This document shows positions 13,196 to 25,364 of a stretch of DNA of 64,000 bases, piece after piece. The DNA comes from Buxus sempervirens. Its lineage: Eukaryota > Streptophyta > Magnoliopsida > Buxales > Buxaceae. The stretch spans positions 34,298,255-34,362,254 of the forward strand of contig OX387193.1 of NCBI GenBank assembly GCA_947561395.2, read 5' to 3'. The notes under the pieces were generated by a model. That model was not told the DNA's origin, did not search any database, and saw only the letters and a list, made by a program, of their open reading frames with translations. Position 1 is the first letter of the stretch, and every line of letters begins with the position of its first letter. A program made the position numbers and the translations under genes.

Positions 13196-15682
13196 TGTGA
13201 GACATGGAAAAATCACCTGGATGATTCCCTCCGTCATCACACGGGCTCAACAAAAATGGGAGAGTCTCCACCATTCAATTTTAAAGGTGTGAATGGACAC
13301 CAAAATCATCAAAATGAGCAAAAAGGCAAATACTAGAGTAAAAATAACTCTACTTGAAAATAAAATCCAGAGATAGGTAAGGGGATTAGATTATGAACGG
13401 GGGAAGGTGTTAGGCACCCCCACTCACCCACACAAGGTGGTTGCCAAGTTTTGTACATGCTAAAAAATAAGAAAGTTTGCTAAAATAATCAAAAACCTTG
13501 AAAAATGATTAAACAAATGTATGATATTTCCATATGAGGAATCCAATGAATTCCAGATCCTCTTTTATGTTATTATCACTTCTGGGACATCACCATTTAA
13601 ATGGAAATCAAGGCAAGACTTGAATACAAACAAGTTGATACCAATCCGGAAAATTCGGTAAGAGATAGAGCCATTTGTCTTGAAATCATTCAAATCAAAT
13701 TTAAATTGAATCAAACCAAATCCATTTGAAAGATTATGATAAATAGAAGACTCATGTAAATTTTCAATCAAATCTGGTTAAAATCCTAGGAGTTATGCTC
13801 CTTTGAAATCTGCTGTGGGAAATTGTTAAAAGTAACAAGTGGGCAACTTTGGAAATTCATTTGGAACAATTGGCTCCATATAAATCCATGAAATTTGGCA
13901 TGAATGAAGTATGTAGGGCCATATTTCAGATGAAACTAGCCTCATATAAAAATTCATCCGGATGTGCCTTGGGTGACCTCTCGAACAGGCCCCGAAGATC
14001 ACAGATTAACCCAGAAATGTGCTGTTGAGCAGTTCTGAGTAAATCTGTTACCCACGACACAAATGGAATCAAACAATTATGAAACCAACTGGATTTGAAA
14101 TTAGACTTTCGAAGGAAAACACAAAAACAAAAATACTCAAATCGGACTTAAAACGAACACATGGTGCTTATTCGAAGTGACAGGTTCAGCAATCAGACCT
14201 GAATTGTCCTGTCAACTTCGACTGAATGGTATCAAAAATCCCCTCTATAAATATTGATGAAATTTTACAGATATAAACTAGACAGCCTCACCTTTCCCAT
14301 GGCTTTGGAATCACTCCAAAATTCATCCGGATGATGAAGTTATGAGTGTCCGAAGTTAGGGTACAGCTGCTGTCTGGTTTAAACCTTTTTAAGTAAAATC
14401 AATCCAAAAAGGTGATCAAGTGTGTGTGATCCGTGCAATATGAATCCAAATCATTTGAAAAAGTGTTGAAGAACCTCTAGGAATAAATAGGGCATAAGTT
14501 TGGCTCACCATTCTCTTCGATTGACGAGAATATGCCAAAAACCCTAAAATTGAGCAAAAATACCCAAAACCGAGAGGTTAGACTTAGAGGTCTTCAATAT
14601 TCAAGATAAACTTATTTGAAATCAATAAGAAACATCCCAGAAATGCTTGGGGCTATTTATTTCAGATCTATCACAATGAATGCAATAGATCCGAAATACA
14701 AGCCGATTTCGACAAAAACGGGTGCTATGTGTGTATGTGTAAAAATCATTTCTTCAATCACCACATAACAACATATAGCATTCATATCAATCATATGGGG
14801 TTCTAAAAAACCTAGGGCTCCGTTCCATTCTTGTTTCCCTTAGTTCTCTCTCCCCGTTTTACGGTTCTTCGAGATAGTCTTGGGGTACTTTGAGTATGAA
14901 ACGGTTTTCATAGAATCAAAAGGCCACTCAAGTGGGTTCTAAGACTAAGGATCAATTCCCAGTCTCGTTTCCCCTAGATCCCTCTCCACGTTTTACGACT
15001 AGAGGGAGTCTCGAGGTACTTTGAGTAGGGAAAGGGGTTGCATACACACAGAATAGGCCATTATTCTACAGAAAGGTAGAAAAAGAGAACTACCCTAGAA
15101 TGTAAAGACATAAGAAATAAATAAGTTCCAAGCTTACCTGAGGGTGCTGGAAGCAATGGGGCAGAGGTTTCCCTTCTTCACTTAGAGCTCTTCAATCTCC
15201 AGCTTCTAGCTCTCAAAATTCTTAGCAAAAGTTCTTGGCCATTTGCTTGAGGAGGAGCCTCCTATTTATAGGCAAAGGCTAGGGTTAGGGTTTGCATGAT
15301 GCTAGACACAAAATGATGTCTAGAGTCCCCCACACTTAATCCTAAGGCTATTTCCGAGATTTCCACTTCATAAGGATGTGTAAAACAGTAAAAAAGTGAA
15401 AAACTCTCGGATTTACTCAATTTTGAGCAAAAAAGCTTGTATTCGACAAATCAAGTCGGTTACAAGCAAATATTTTTGTATCCGACACATGTCGTCAGAT
15501 ACACTAATATCTGCTTGTATCCGACGACTTGTGTAGGATATAAAAAGTTGTGCTTGTATCCGACCTGAGTTGTCGGATACAAGAAAAAATGCTTAAATCT
15601 CAATTTTTGTGCTAGTTACAAAGGAAAGAATGATTTTTGCCAATTATTCATCATTTTCACTGTGCAATTTGGGGTGTCTACA
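13196..15682 (+). mobile_element. C2: solo LTR, family C, plus
   Basis: It begins TGTGAGACATGG and ends GGGGTGTCTACA, with an exact TSD CAACC at 13191-13195 and 15683-15687. Near the 5' end is the GAGTCTCCACCATTC and GGTGTTAGGCACCCC pair, a mutated form of the GGAGTCGCCACC block of C3. No internal region, primer-binding site or pol, so it is a solo LTR of 2487 bp. The region 14780-15010 holds two copies of a CGTTTTACG..AGAG..GGTACTTTGAGTA segment. A motif island occupies the last 250 bp. Confidence 0.93.
15430..15590. repeat. Inverted-repeat island in C2 (TATCCGAC type)
   Basis: Three to four hairpins in a row. The clearest has perfect 12-bp arms CTTGTATCCGAC and GTCGGATACAAG with a 7-nt spacer (15553-15583). 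Others are CTTGTATTCGAC..GTCGGTTACAAG and TTGTATCCGACACATGTCG. The same arms occur in B3 (48825-49075). Confidence 0.9.
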
Positions 15683-15959
15683 CAACCTGAACCCAGCTCG
15701 AACTCAAACAATAATGTTTGGGTTGGGTTTGGGTTTAGTGAGTTTGGGTTAGGGCGGGTCAACGATGAGTTTGTGCTAGTAAATCCTAGATTGGGTTGAG
15801 CCCGAACTCTCACAACCCGACCCAACCTGCCCTACTTTCACCTCTAACTATGAGTAGATATCCCAAATTGCACCAAAATATGTGAAAATGATCAAAATAT
15901 TTCAAAGATAGGATACATGTATTTAAATTTCAAAATCTTTAAAATCATTGAGCACTGTA

Positions 15960-16200
15960 CATTGGATACGGTTATTTTAATTTTTTTGTCACCGTATTAG
16001 TAATACGGTTACCATTAGGTGCTTTTCGTGTGAATGCAAGTTGTGTCGGACATGGTGTCCAGAATCTTCGGCATTATGAGCGTAATAGAATGGTAACTGT
16101 GCATTAAATATGGTGCTTCATGTTTTTCTTAAGAACCATATTATAAGTACAGTTCTTCATATTTCTCTTAAGCACCATATTATATATATGGTTCTTAGTG
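15960..16200. repeat. Inverted-repeat island in C1 (ACCGTATTA type)
   Basis: A perfect 19-bp palindrome with arms ACCGTATTA and TAATACGGT around one G lies at 15991-16009. Further ATACGGTT-related and AACCATATTATA-like words run to about 16195. Confidence 0.75.
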
Positions 16201-17951
16201 ATTTTCGTCATTTTGAAAGAGCTCGAGATTTGTGCTTAATTTACAATCTCTACCTCTCTTTAGAGGTCATGGATTGAATGAAATACCCTCAAAATTCTCT
16301 CTAATTCCATCCTAAACATGTTTTAATCCTTCTTTGGAAGGATCTAGAGAGATATTTTGGGCATGCCCTTGGACATGCATTACCCCTCCATGTGCCTATA
16401 AATACAAGGCTTTCTCTCTAAGCAAAGGGGTGGAAGATTGTTACTCAAGAGCTCTTATTGGAGGAGGGAAACTCTGTTCAAGTGTCTTCTCAAGCTACCA
16501 AAGTCTCCAAATCATCCTAAGGTATGATTCTATTTGATTTTCAGCAATTCTCTCTACATTCATACACTCTTTCATCTTCTACCTTTCTTTAGGATAGAGC
16601 CTGAGTGTGTGTGAGCCCCAAATCTTTATCAAAGTACCTTAAGCCTCTCTCATATCGTAAAACATGAAGAGAAGGGTAGGGGAATTGATTTAGGAATGGA
16701 TCCTTAGGATTTAGAACCTATTTGCTTTGATTTTTGTTCATCCTTATTTATTGTGCTTGGATTGTCGTTTTTTTTATTGTGATTTTCCTCTTTGATTTGA
16801 GAAGAATTTCGTGGATCTAAGCTACTTCATATCCTTGGATCTGAAATTCTTCCATATTATTTAATTTTTACTCATTTTACTTGTACACACACTCACTTGT
16901 GTATTTTTCCTCAATTCTAGGCATGAATCCTTCGATCTACCATGCTCAATATGGTAGATTTGAGGAATTAGCCTAAAAGCAACATCTCAGGATCTTTTTG
17001 CAAGTTTTTAAGAGATTTTGATCTATAGAATAAAGCCTTATGGCTAGATCTACTTAGATCCAAACAATTCAAAATGAATTTGGGCAATTCATGGCTCTTA
17101 TTCTCCAAATTATGAGAAATCTAAGCCAACCTTTGCCCTAAATGATTTTGGAATTTTCCTTATTTCATTTGAAGTATTATAGATTGGATTTAGAGAGCCC
17201 AGTGCATAGATCTAGCACTTTTAGTGTGGTTTTCACTCATTTTTCTAGATGTAGATTGAACCTGTTCATCAAATTGATTTGCTCATAACTTCGTCATCCT
17301 GATGAATTTTTGAGTGATTCCAATTGCATTCATGTGAAAGGTATTAGAGTTTAATTTAATCCTGTAAATTTTGAGACATTTCTATAGATTCATTTAGTTT
17401 GTGTACTTAATTGAAGATTGACAGGTCTGCAACATGTAGATTGCATAGCCTGTTACTTTGTTTGAGCATCATTGGCTCACTGGACTCTGATTGGTTGGAT
17501 TCTTGTTTTTGAGTCTTTGTTGATGAGTCTATTTTCAAAAAAAAATTGGTTTAATCATTTTACATTAGTATTGAATGCTGTGTGCTTGATTGACCTTATA
17601 CTGCTCAATAGCAGATTACATGGTCAATCTGTGATGGAGTTGAGCTATTGGTGAAAGCACACAGACCTCATATATATGAAGCTTTGGTCGAACCCTATGC
17701 CATTTAAAAGAGGGCATTTCTGACTTCTTCCACACCAAGTTTTGTGGATTTATATGGAGTAGATTTTCACGAATAGGCTTGTGAAGTGATGTTGGTCGTC
17801 ATTGATAATGTAATGAAACAACAACTTTGAACAAGCATAACTCATTCAATTTTGATTTGTTTTGAATGATTTTTCTATAGTATTTTATACATCAAACAAG
17901 CTTGGAAATGGCTATGGTTGATTTCAAATAAATGAGTTATGGTTGATTTAC

Positions 17952-19115
17952 TGTAAGTGTGAAAACTCACACTCCTTATATGGCAAATGTTTGACAAATT
18001 ATATCTTCTAATAATCTTCAAGATGTGCAGAATCAAAATGTAAGTTCTGTGAATTTAGTAAAGAGGAAGGTGATGCTGCCACACAGCTACCACTTCACTG
18101 GTAGCTCAAGGAAATGTAAGGTTTTCTAAATAAAGAATATTTCGTAAAGGCACTTGCGAGGAACAACGCCGCTACCACTCCGCTGGCAGCGCATAAGTGA
18201 AATAGCGCATTGAAAATAAAGAGCGCGCACCTGCGTCGTAAGGCGACGTTGATACACCGCTGACAGCGCATGAGTCATGCAGTGCTTTGAAAGTAAAGAA
18301 CGCGCACCTGCGTCGTAAGACGACGCCAACACGCCGCTGGTAGCGCAGAGCAAGATTGAAGAATCTAAAAATCAGTTGTACACATGCCGCATTCCCTCCC
18401 GCTAGCAGCGCGCTGGCACCGCGCCCTTAACTGGGTCAATTTGGATTTGAGCGGGACTTGAGTTCGCTTCCAGCCGTCTACCCCGATCGCAAAGCGACGC
18501 CACCAGTGCTCGATGCGATCTGAGTTTTTCTTCTTTAAATAGACGAGCTGTATTTTTTAGAAAGGACTTTTTCTTTTGATCAATTCGATTTGGATCTTGA
18601 GGTGTTCGAGATTCAATCAATTCATCTTTAGAGAGTCGGTGATCGAGTGAGGGGGAGATCTGAGAGAGATCTCCTGGAATTGAAGTTTGAGGATTCTTCT
18701 TCATTTCGGAACTTCACATGATCGTATGATCTCCTGGATTGGTGATCGAGCTTGATGGATGCATAGGTGGATTCCTATTGCATTGGATCATCTCAGTGGG
18801 CTCTGAGGTGATTGTTACGATCTGGATTGATCGTGAATTGCAGCTTGTGGATTCAAGTTGTGTTACAGTTCGTGGATTCGAGCTGTGGATTGCTGTTGAG
18901 TGAGTTCAATTGTAAAGGTTAAGTGTGTTTTCCTTTGTAATTGCTTTTCATTTAATAGTGGAGATTCTAAGGGTTAGTCGCCTCATATAGACTCGAGGTT
19001 TTTCCTGGATCTGGATTCAGGTTTCCTCGTATAAATTCTGTGTGTATGTTTCCGTATTGTTAAGATGAAAATTGTTGTAGATCGAGGACCTGTAGAGTAG
19101 TCTCCTACTCTTTCA
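17952..19115 (+). mobile_element. E: solo LTR of an unassigned retrotransposon
   Basis: A 1164-bp unit starting TGTAAGTGTG and ending CTCTTTCA interrupts C1. An exact TSD TTTAC lies at 17947-17951 and 19116-19120. Right after the first TGTA is an inverted repeat AGTGTGA/TCACACT with a 4-nt loop. A CpG-rich 78-bp-unit repeat follows. A TTTAAATAG near 18535 could be its TATA box. Its length would suit a Copia LTR, but there is no coding evidence. Confidence 0.85.
18140..18420. repeat. CpG-rich ~78-bp tandem repeat and motif island in E
   Basis: About two and a half units share GCGCACCTGCGTCGTAAG(A/G)CGACG and CCGCTGG(C/T)AGCGCA, spaced roughly 78 bp apart (compare 18221-18246 with 18299-18325). 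The CGTCGTAAGACGACG core is itself partly palindromic. Confidence 0.85.
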
Positions 19116-19597
19116 TTTACTTATGCACAACTCAAATAGCTTTTATTGTTTGAATTTCATAATTGATTTGATAAGATTTTCTTTGATTTCTTGCCTTAAT
19201 TTTTGAATTTATCAAAGTGTCCTAAGAGTGGTAAATCTATAGAGAGAGTCCAAATCAATCGGATAACTCTCAAGGAGAATCACACATATGTGTGTGCTCG
19301 TTTGCTTTATTTTGAATGATATGTGTTTGCAAGCAACTTGTAACGTTGAGAGACCTATGGCAACCACCTTGTGTGGATGAGTGGGGGTGCCTAACACCTT
19401 CTCTCACTCATAACCTAACCCCCTTGCCCAATCTTTGGTACATATCATGTATTTGAGCTCCTTTGGCTCATTTTTGACAATTTTATGCACACTTTGGTGA
19501 CAATCCACATCATGATCCCTTGGATGGTGGTGACTCCTTGCTTTGATTAAGTCCCATTTAGGATGTGTTGAATCCCAACGATTCCCATGATCCTACA

Positions 19598-19795
19598 CTA
19601 TGTAAGGAAAATGAGGAATCCATTGATTACATCCTTCTTTATTGTAGCATGGCCAACAAGTTGTGGAATGATTTTATATAGAAATTATCGAAGAGGGATT
19701 GCCTAGTTCAGTTGAACATACACCTTATGTACTTATTTGAATGAAATTCCTATTGCCTATAAAAAAAATAAAACAAAAACAAAAAAACGACAAAC
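19598..19795 (+). mobile_element. LINE 3' end: zinc-binding remnant and A-rich tail
   Basis: After the C1 right TSD the plus strand reads EESIDYILLYCSMANKLW. This resembles the zf-RVT segment (C..C...E(E/T).(D)H.(L)..C..A..LW) at the C-terminus of plant L1-type LINE ORF2. An in-frame TAG follows at once. The A-rich tail (AAAAAAATAAAACAAAAAC) at about 19758-19795 is where an L1 would end. The rest of the LINE is absent. Confidence 0.7.
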
Positions 19796-20185
19796 GAAAC
19801 TTCAAAATTCCGAGAGATTAACGATAATAAAAGTAATAAAAGTAATTAAATTTGCCTTTACACCATAAACACAACAACAAACCCAATTATTTCATATACT
19901 GCCAAGATTCAATTAAAAATATTATCCATCGACAAAACATTAATTTGATTGAATGTTAACTTTATCATACCTTAGGTTTCAGGATTCAAGTATAGAAAAC
20001 TTACTAGCGGAAATTAAAAATATTGTCAAATTAACTTTATGGCCAGGATTCAATTAAAAATATTTTAAAATTAACCCCATACCCAATTAGGCAAAATCAA
20101 AGGCAAAATCTAATTTATCACAAGATAAATTTGACAATACACAAATGTAAACAAAAAATTGAATTTTTATTATTGTACATATAAC
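19796..20185. other. AT-rich spacer, nothing recognised
   Basis: No open frame or family match. The words GGATTCAATTAAAAATATT occur twice (about 19904 and 20045), suggesting a small internal duplication. Confidence 0.5.
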
Positions 20186-20484
20186 TGTAAAATACCTAAA
20201 TTTTAACTAATTAACTAAAATTCAATTTAATAATGAATTATTATTATTATTGGTTTAAATTTCAAGAAAAAGGAGAATAAATATATTTAAGGAATTTTAT
20301 GAAATTAAATGAAGACAATTTATTTAAATGTGGTAAGTGGTTATTTTTTTAATTGTAATATAGATATATATGAAATAACATGAGTTAATTAATGATTATT
20401 AGTGATGGTGTATATATGATTGGTGGAGTGTCATGTAGCAAATCGCCAGAAATTTAAGAGTTGGTTGAGCGGAAAAGGGAGGAG

Positions 20485-20492
20485 TATAAAAG
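20485..20492 (+). promoter_or_regulatory. TATA box of A4
   Basis: TATAAAAG followed by GAGG and, within 60 bp, the purine-rich leader (GAGAAGAGAGAAAC) seen in other A LTRs. Confidence 0.6.
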
Positions 20493-21184
20493 GAGGTTAG
20501 TTAGTAGTTAGATTGTTTGGTTAGCTTGGGAGACTTCTGGAGAAGAGAGAAACTTCTGGAGAATAGAAGAAGAAAGGAGGAACTCAGATCTGGTCGATTA
20601 AGGAGCTTTCTTTAATAGCCGATTGATTGAGAAGTTGAATTGAGGAAAGAGGTTGTTGAAACATAGATCAAATCTAAGAATTGAAGAGAATCTGTTCAGA
20701 TCAGGTGTAATTCAGGTAAGGAATGAATCTAAGCACTGATCTATGATTTGTTGAAGAAGTTTTGCATTGTTTGGTCGGATCTATGCAGATCTGGAAATAA
20801 ATTATACATAATCTAATTTTTCTTGTTAATAGTAGGTGTAATTTGATCGCGGAAGGGATATCTGGAAATTTAGAGAGATCAGGAGGCTGATTTGAACTTC
20901 CTAGAGGTAAGTAGCACCTTTTTAAATGAGATTATGCTGGAATTTATGGATTTGATGCATGTGATTTGAGATTGAATGATTGAACTCAAGTTTTAGTAGT
21001 TTTGAGTTATTTGAAGAGAAAATATAGATCTGATCTATAATTCATGTTAAATTGTTGTTGGTTTAATAAAAAAACTTCTATTAATGTTTTAGAAGATGTT
21101 TGTATGATTTTAGAATGATTAAATTAGGTTTTGGTAGTTTAATTTTCGAAAACTCAGAAAATTTAGATATTTGTTCGTGAATCA

Positions 21185-21370
21185 GTGTTTTGGCCGAGCG
21201 CCTAGAATCACGCTTGAGCGCTATCCCAAGCTCCCAGCTTGTGTTTTAGTTTAAACTTAGAACCCGAAAGTTGTCAAAACTAGATAAGCCGAGTGCTTAG
21301 AATGACGCTCAAGCACTCTATTGAGCGCCATTTTCCATATTTTAAATTCTTCAAATGCCTGCATGGACGC
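21185..21370. repeat. CpG motif island in A4 (GAGCGCC type)
   Basis: Repeated GCCGAGCGCCTAGAA, CGCTTGAGCG and CGCTCGAGCTCC-like words. Arms CGCTCAA and TTGAGCG lie at 21306-21312 and 21321-21327. It ends just before the B1 insertion. Confidence 0.75.
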
Positions 21371-21959
21371 TCGAGCTCCATCTCAAGCACCCATGACAGA
21401 TTTTCATATTTTTCCAAGTTGAGGTAATTTTGACTACGGTGTGTGCGTGTCGCGAGACGCCGCACCGCGAGGCGCACGGGAGTGCGTGCCTCCTTTCGGG
21501 GTAAATCGGGATTTTGGAGTCGCCATTACCTGATGGGGTGCAAGCAGACACCTGGGTACCTAAGGTTTGCTTATTTTGATGGTCTGCAGCTAGAGATTCC
21601 GACTAAGGTCTCGGTTACGGTTCAGGGAAGTTTGAAGACACCCTAGTCCGCCCCGTCGATTGACGAGTCCCTCGGGTCTCCCTGGTTTGAGTCAACTTTA
21701 CCTTGGTCTATCTCACCCAATTCCTATTCAGATATGCAATTTTGGTTAAGTCTGTGGAGGTCCCCTTTTTATTTGATTTTATCTTTTTATTTTGAAAGTG
21801 AAGTGGGTCTAGTGTGGGCCCTGTTGGAAGGCCCACGAAGAAGTCATATTGGGCCCGGGTAGGCCAAATCTCAAAAGAGTACCTAGGGGAATAACAGGGA
21901 CTGATTAACTTAGATTAAAGTTGCTTAACCATGAAAAAGCAGAGTTTTTAAGATCTTTG

Positions 21960-22050
21960 TGTGCTATCCGCACACTAGGTGCGGGCAGGCCTTGCCCGCA
22001 CTGCATATTCAGGCAAAGCCTGCCCGCTCTGTGTTTGCGGGCAGAAACAC
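21960..22050. repeat. Inverted-repeat island in B1 (GCGGGCA type)
   Basis: Perfect 9-bp arms GTGCGGGCA and TGCCCGCAC around GGCCT (21979-22001). Further copies GCAAAGCCTGCCCGC and TTGCGGGCAG follow within 50 bp. Confidence 0.85.
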
Positions 22051-22610
22051 AAAAAAACTGATTTTTGCCTTTTTCAAAGGGGTTAGGTTTCTAGGGATAG
22101 CTAGGGTCTGTGTGGGCTCTTGTGTGGGCCCATAGTGGTTCGGGTGGGGGATAGAGCTTCATTTGGCCCTCGTTTTTGGGACTTTTGGAAATCAAGGAGA
22201 GGGGGCCAAGGCTTGGGGCCTTGCTCCCTCTCTTGGAGTTGAAACTCCAATACAAACAAGGACCATGAGTGTCCTTGTTTTGGTTTGTGCAAGCATCCTC
22301 CCCTCTTCTATGGGGAGAAAAGGGGAGGTGGCCCGATAGGCCTCGACTTTGGTCTCTTCGGCCACACCACAACATTCAAATGACAAGTACATCCATCAAG
22401 CAAGTATGGACGGGTTAAGCAAATAATAAGGCATACTTCAAATCAATGGTAGAGTATGTGCTTACTCATGCTTGTACATGCTCTTGGTGGAAGTGAAGAG
22501 AGGAGGGGGGTCATGCATTACCCTTCAAATCAGTGGCCAAAAACCTATGGAAGATGAGGGGTGATGGGGCCATGCCATGTTAAAACATATGAATGATACT
22601 AGTCTCATAC

Positions 22611-25364
22611 TGTGAGACATAGAAAATCATCAACGTGATCTCCTGATCATCATATGGAGTCCACAAAATGAAGGAGTCGCCACCATTCAAGTTAAGGTGT
22701 AAATGGATACCAAAGTGAGCATGAAAAGTAAAAATAGAGCTAAAGTAGCTCTAATTCATGGTCTTATCTAGAGATTAGGTTAGGGGATTAGATTATGAGT
22801 TGGAGAAGGTGTTAGGCACCCCTACTCATTGATACAAGATGGTTGCCATATGCTATTCATGCTTAACAAATTGCTTGCAAACAAAAATCAATCAAAAGTA
22901 CTTAAAAAGAGACAAACATATGTGTGATTTCTCCATATGAGTAGTCCAATAGATCCTGGACTTTCTCTATGGATGCATCACTTCCAGGACTTCATGATCA
23001 AGTAAAAATCAAGCTAAAACAAATCTGGAAAAATCAACTCAAGATTAAACCATTTAAATTTGGAAAACTCAACCAACCATAAGTCATTCAAATCAAACTT
23101 AAAATGAATGAAACCAAAGCCAATTGAAAGCTTATATGAATTAGAAGATTTAGCAAAAATTTCAATCAAATCCAATTAAAATCAAAGAAGATATACTTGT
23201 TCAAAGTTGCTGTTGCAAAACTGTAAAAGTGATAAGTAGCTAACTTTGAAAGCCAATTCATGGAGATTGACTCTATATAAATCCTTGAAAATTTGTATGA
23301 ATGAAGTATGAAATGCCATATTTCCAAAGAAATAAGTCTCACACAAAACTTCATCCATTTGTGGCTTGTGTGTCATCTCAAACATGCCTAGAGGATCACA
23401 GATTGACTTTGTTATCTACTACTGAGCAGTTCAGAGTCAATCAATCAAAATGAAAACTCATGAAATGACTTGGATTTAAAATTAGACTCATAAAGGAAGA
23501 CTCAAAGATTGAAATTAGTTAAATCGGAGTTAAAATGAGCCTTTGGTGCTCAATCAAAGTGACAAGTTTAGCAATCTGATTTGACTTATCAACTTCGATC
23601 AAATGGTATCAAAAATTGCTCAAATTTTACAGGAATAAACGAGATATCTTCACCTATCATATGTCTTTGGAATCATTCAAAAATTCATCCGAATGATGAT
23701 GTTATGAATAATCCAAGATAGGGTACAGGTTCTGTCCGGCTTTGTAAAATTTAAGTAAAAGTAAGCCAAAACAGTGTGTGTGTATTTGATTCAACTGATT
23801 TGGATTGAAAACACTTGTAATTAGTTGGAAAACACTCAAAATCTACCCAAATTGAGGCAACATGCCCAAAATAGAGAGATTAGACCATAAGGTATTCTCT
23901 AGAAGATAAAACCACTTGAAATCAATTCACAAAGTCCTGAGATATTGCTCTAAGGCCTCTGATCTTAGATCTACCATATTGAGCATGGTAGATCTAATAT
24001 CTATGCCTATTTTGACAAAAATCAAGTGATGTACGCATAGCAATTGTATAGGAAATCAGATTTTGAGGAGATAATTGAGATCTAATGCTATAGAGAGCAT
24101 AGATCTATGAAATTCTTCCATATTTGAAATCAAAACACATATAAACAGAAATCACATACAAATATAAGAAAATCATGCAATTATATCATCCAAAAGTGGT
24201 TCTAAGCCTAAGGTTTCATCTCAACACTTGTTTTCCCTAACTCTCTCTTCACGTTGTAAGGCTAGAGAGAGTGCTTAAGGTACTATAAGCATGGTTTGGG
24301 GTTCCAAACACAGCCATAGCCTTATCTACATAAAGATAGAAGGAGAGAGTGTGCTTGAATTGAAATAAAAAAAAGAAGAAGAGGGTAGGAGCTCACCTTG
24401 GGTGCTTGAGAGACTTGAGCAAGGATTTGGACAGAGTTTCCCTTTTTCTTCAAAAGCCTTAGACCTCCAAAATTCCAGCCATTTGCAAGAGGAGAGACCC
24501 TCTATTTAGAGGCAAGAGTAAGGGTAGGAAAGTCACAAGGGTAGACACAAAAGTGTGTCTAGAACCTTCCAAATCTTGTCTAAAGCATGAATTGGGGTAA
24601 TTTGGCCAATTTCGGAGGTCAAATTGGGGAATTCAGACATCCCAGATCGAGGTATGGCCGAAATAAGTGAAGGCTCACGGGTTTTCTTCAAATTGAACAA
24701 AAATACCCATGACCGAAAATACAGTTCGGTTATACACAAAAATACCTATAGCCGAAATATAATTTCGGTTATAAGTGTATTATGTGTAACCGAAATTAAA
24801 TTTCGGTTACACATGAAATTGAATTTGACCGAACTAAGTTTTCGGTTCAGGCCAAAAATGACTCTTTGCACAGCTTCTGCATAGCCTTGACCCTTACCTG
24901 CACAGGCAATACTTATTTACATATAATATCATTTAAGTAAATGTCCTCGTATTTTTTAATCTCCATTTACTTAAGATATTACATGTAAATAAGCAAACAA
25001 CCCTCCTCCCATTTGAATCCATTAAAAATAGTTCAAGACCCAAATTCTAAGTGAATAAAAAGTCAACTTTTCAGTTCAAGGCTAAATTCCGGTTTTTCAG
25101 GTCCGGTAAAAACCTAATTACCGGGAAAAATTATCTTGAAATCTTGCCTTAAAAAATATTTTATTTTTTTGGGTCAAAATTCAACAAAATTCAACTAGAA
25201 AAGTTTGACTTTGCGTAAAAGATTGAATTTGGGCGTTTTTATTTGTGGTTTTGGATTCAAATGGGTTAAAGATCTCAAACCCAATGCTAAGAATTGAAAA
25301 TTCCAATAAAATACTTCTTTCTTTCAATATTTATAAAAAATCGTGCAATTTTGGGGTGTCTATA
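22611..25364 (+). mobile_element. C3: solo LTR, family C, plus
   Basis: It starts TGTGAGACATAG, with GGAGTCGCCACCATTC at 22676 and GGTGTTAGGCACCCC near 22808, and ends GGGGTGTCTATA. An exact TSD CATAC lies at 22606-22610 and 25365-25369. The terminal CA has become TA, a C-to-T decay. Length 2754 bp, no internal region. It is inserted in B1. Confidence 0.92.
24700..24855. repeat. Inverted-repeat island in C3 (AACCGAAAT type)
   Basis: A perfect 29-bp palindrome with 14-bp arms GTGTAACCGAAATT and AATTTCGGTTACAC around one A (about 24784-24812). It is flanked by GCCGAAATATAATTTCGGT, GACCGAAAAT and GACCGAACTAAGTTTTCGGTTC. Confidence 0.9.

Larger units (their letters stand above)
12503..15846 (+). 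mobile_element. Non-autonomous hAT-type DNA element, interrupted by C2
   Basis: Termini are TAGAGCTGTAAAT and ACTTTCACCTCTA, imperfect inverted repeats of the hAT form TAGAGGTGaaa. An exact 8-bp TSD ACTATGAG lies at 12495-12502 and 15847-15854. Subterminal regions are full of GGGTTGGGTTTGGG and its complement, common in plant hAT MITEs. Removing C2 and its extra TSD leaves about 850 bp, too short for a transposase. An ATACAT microsatellite lies at 12880-12906. Confidence 0.9.
12501..19597 (-). mobile_element. C1: solo LTR, family C, minus, carrying two insertions
   Basis: The right end reads ...GATCCTACA at 19597, followed by CTATG (19598-19602). The same CTATG lies at 12496-12500. The left terminus is AGTAGATATCCC, which aligns base for base with the expected TGTAGACACCCC after one transversion and two C-to-T changes. 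It is interrupted two bases in by the hAT element (resuming at 15855) and again by E (17952-19115). Without them it is about 2.6 kb, matching C2 and C3. The stretch GGGGTGCCTAACACC near 19385 is the reverse of the family C GGTGTTAGGCACCCC. Confidence 0.82.
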
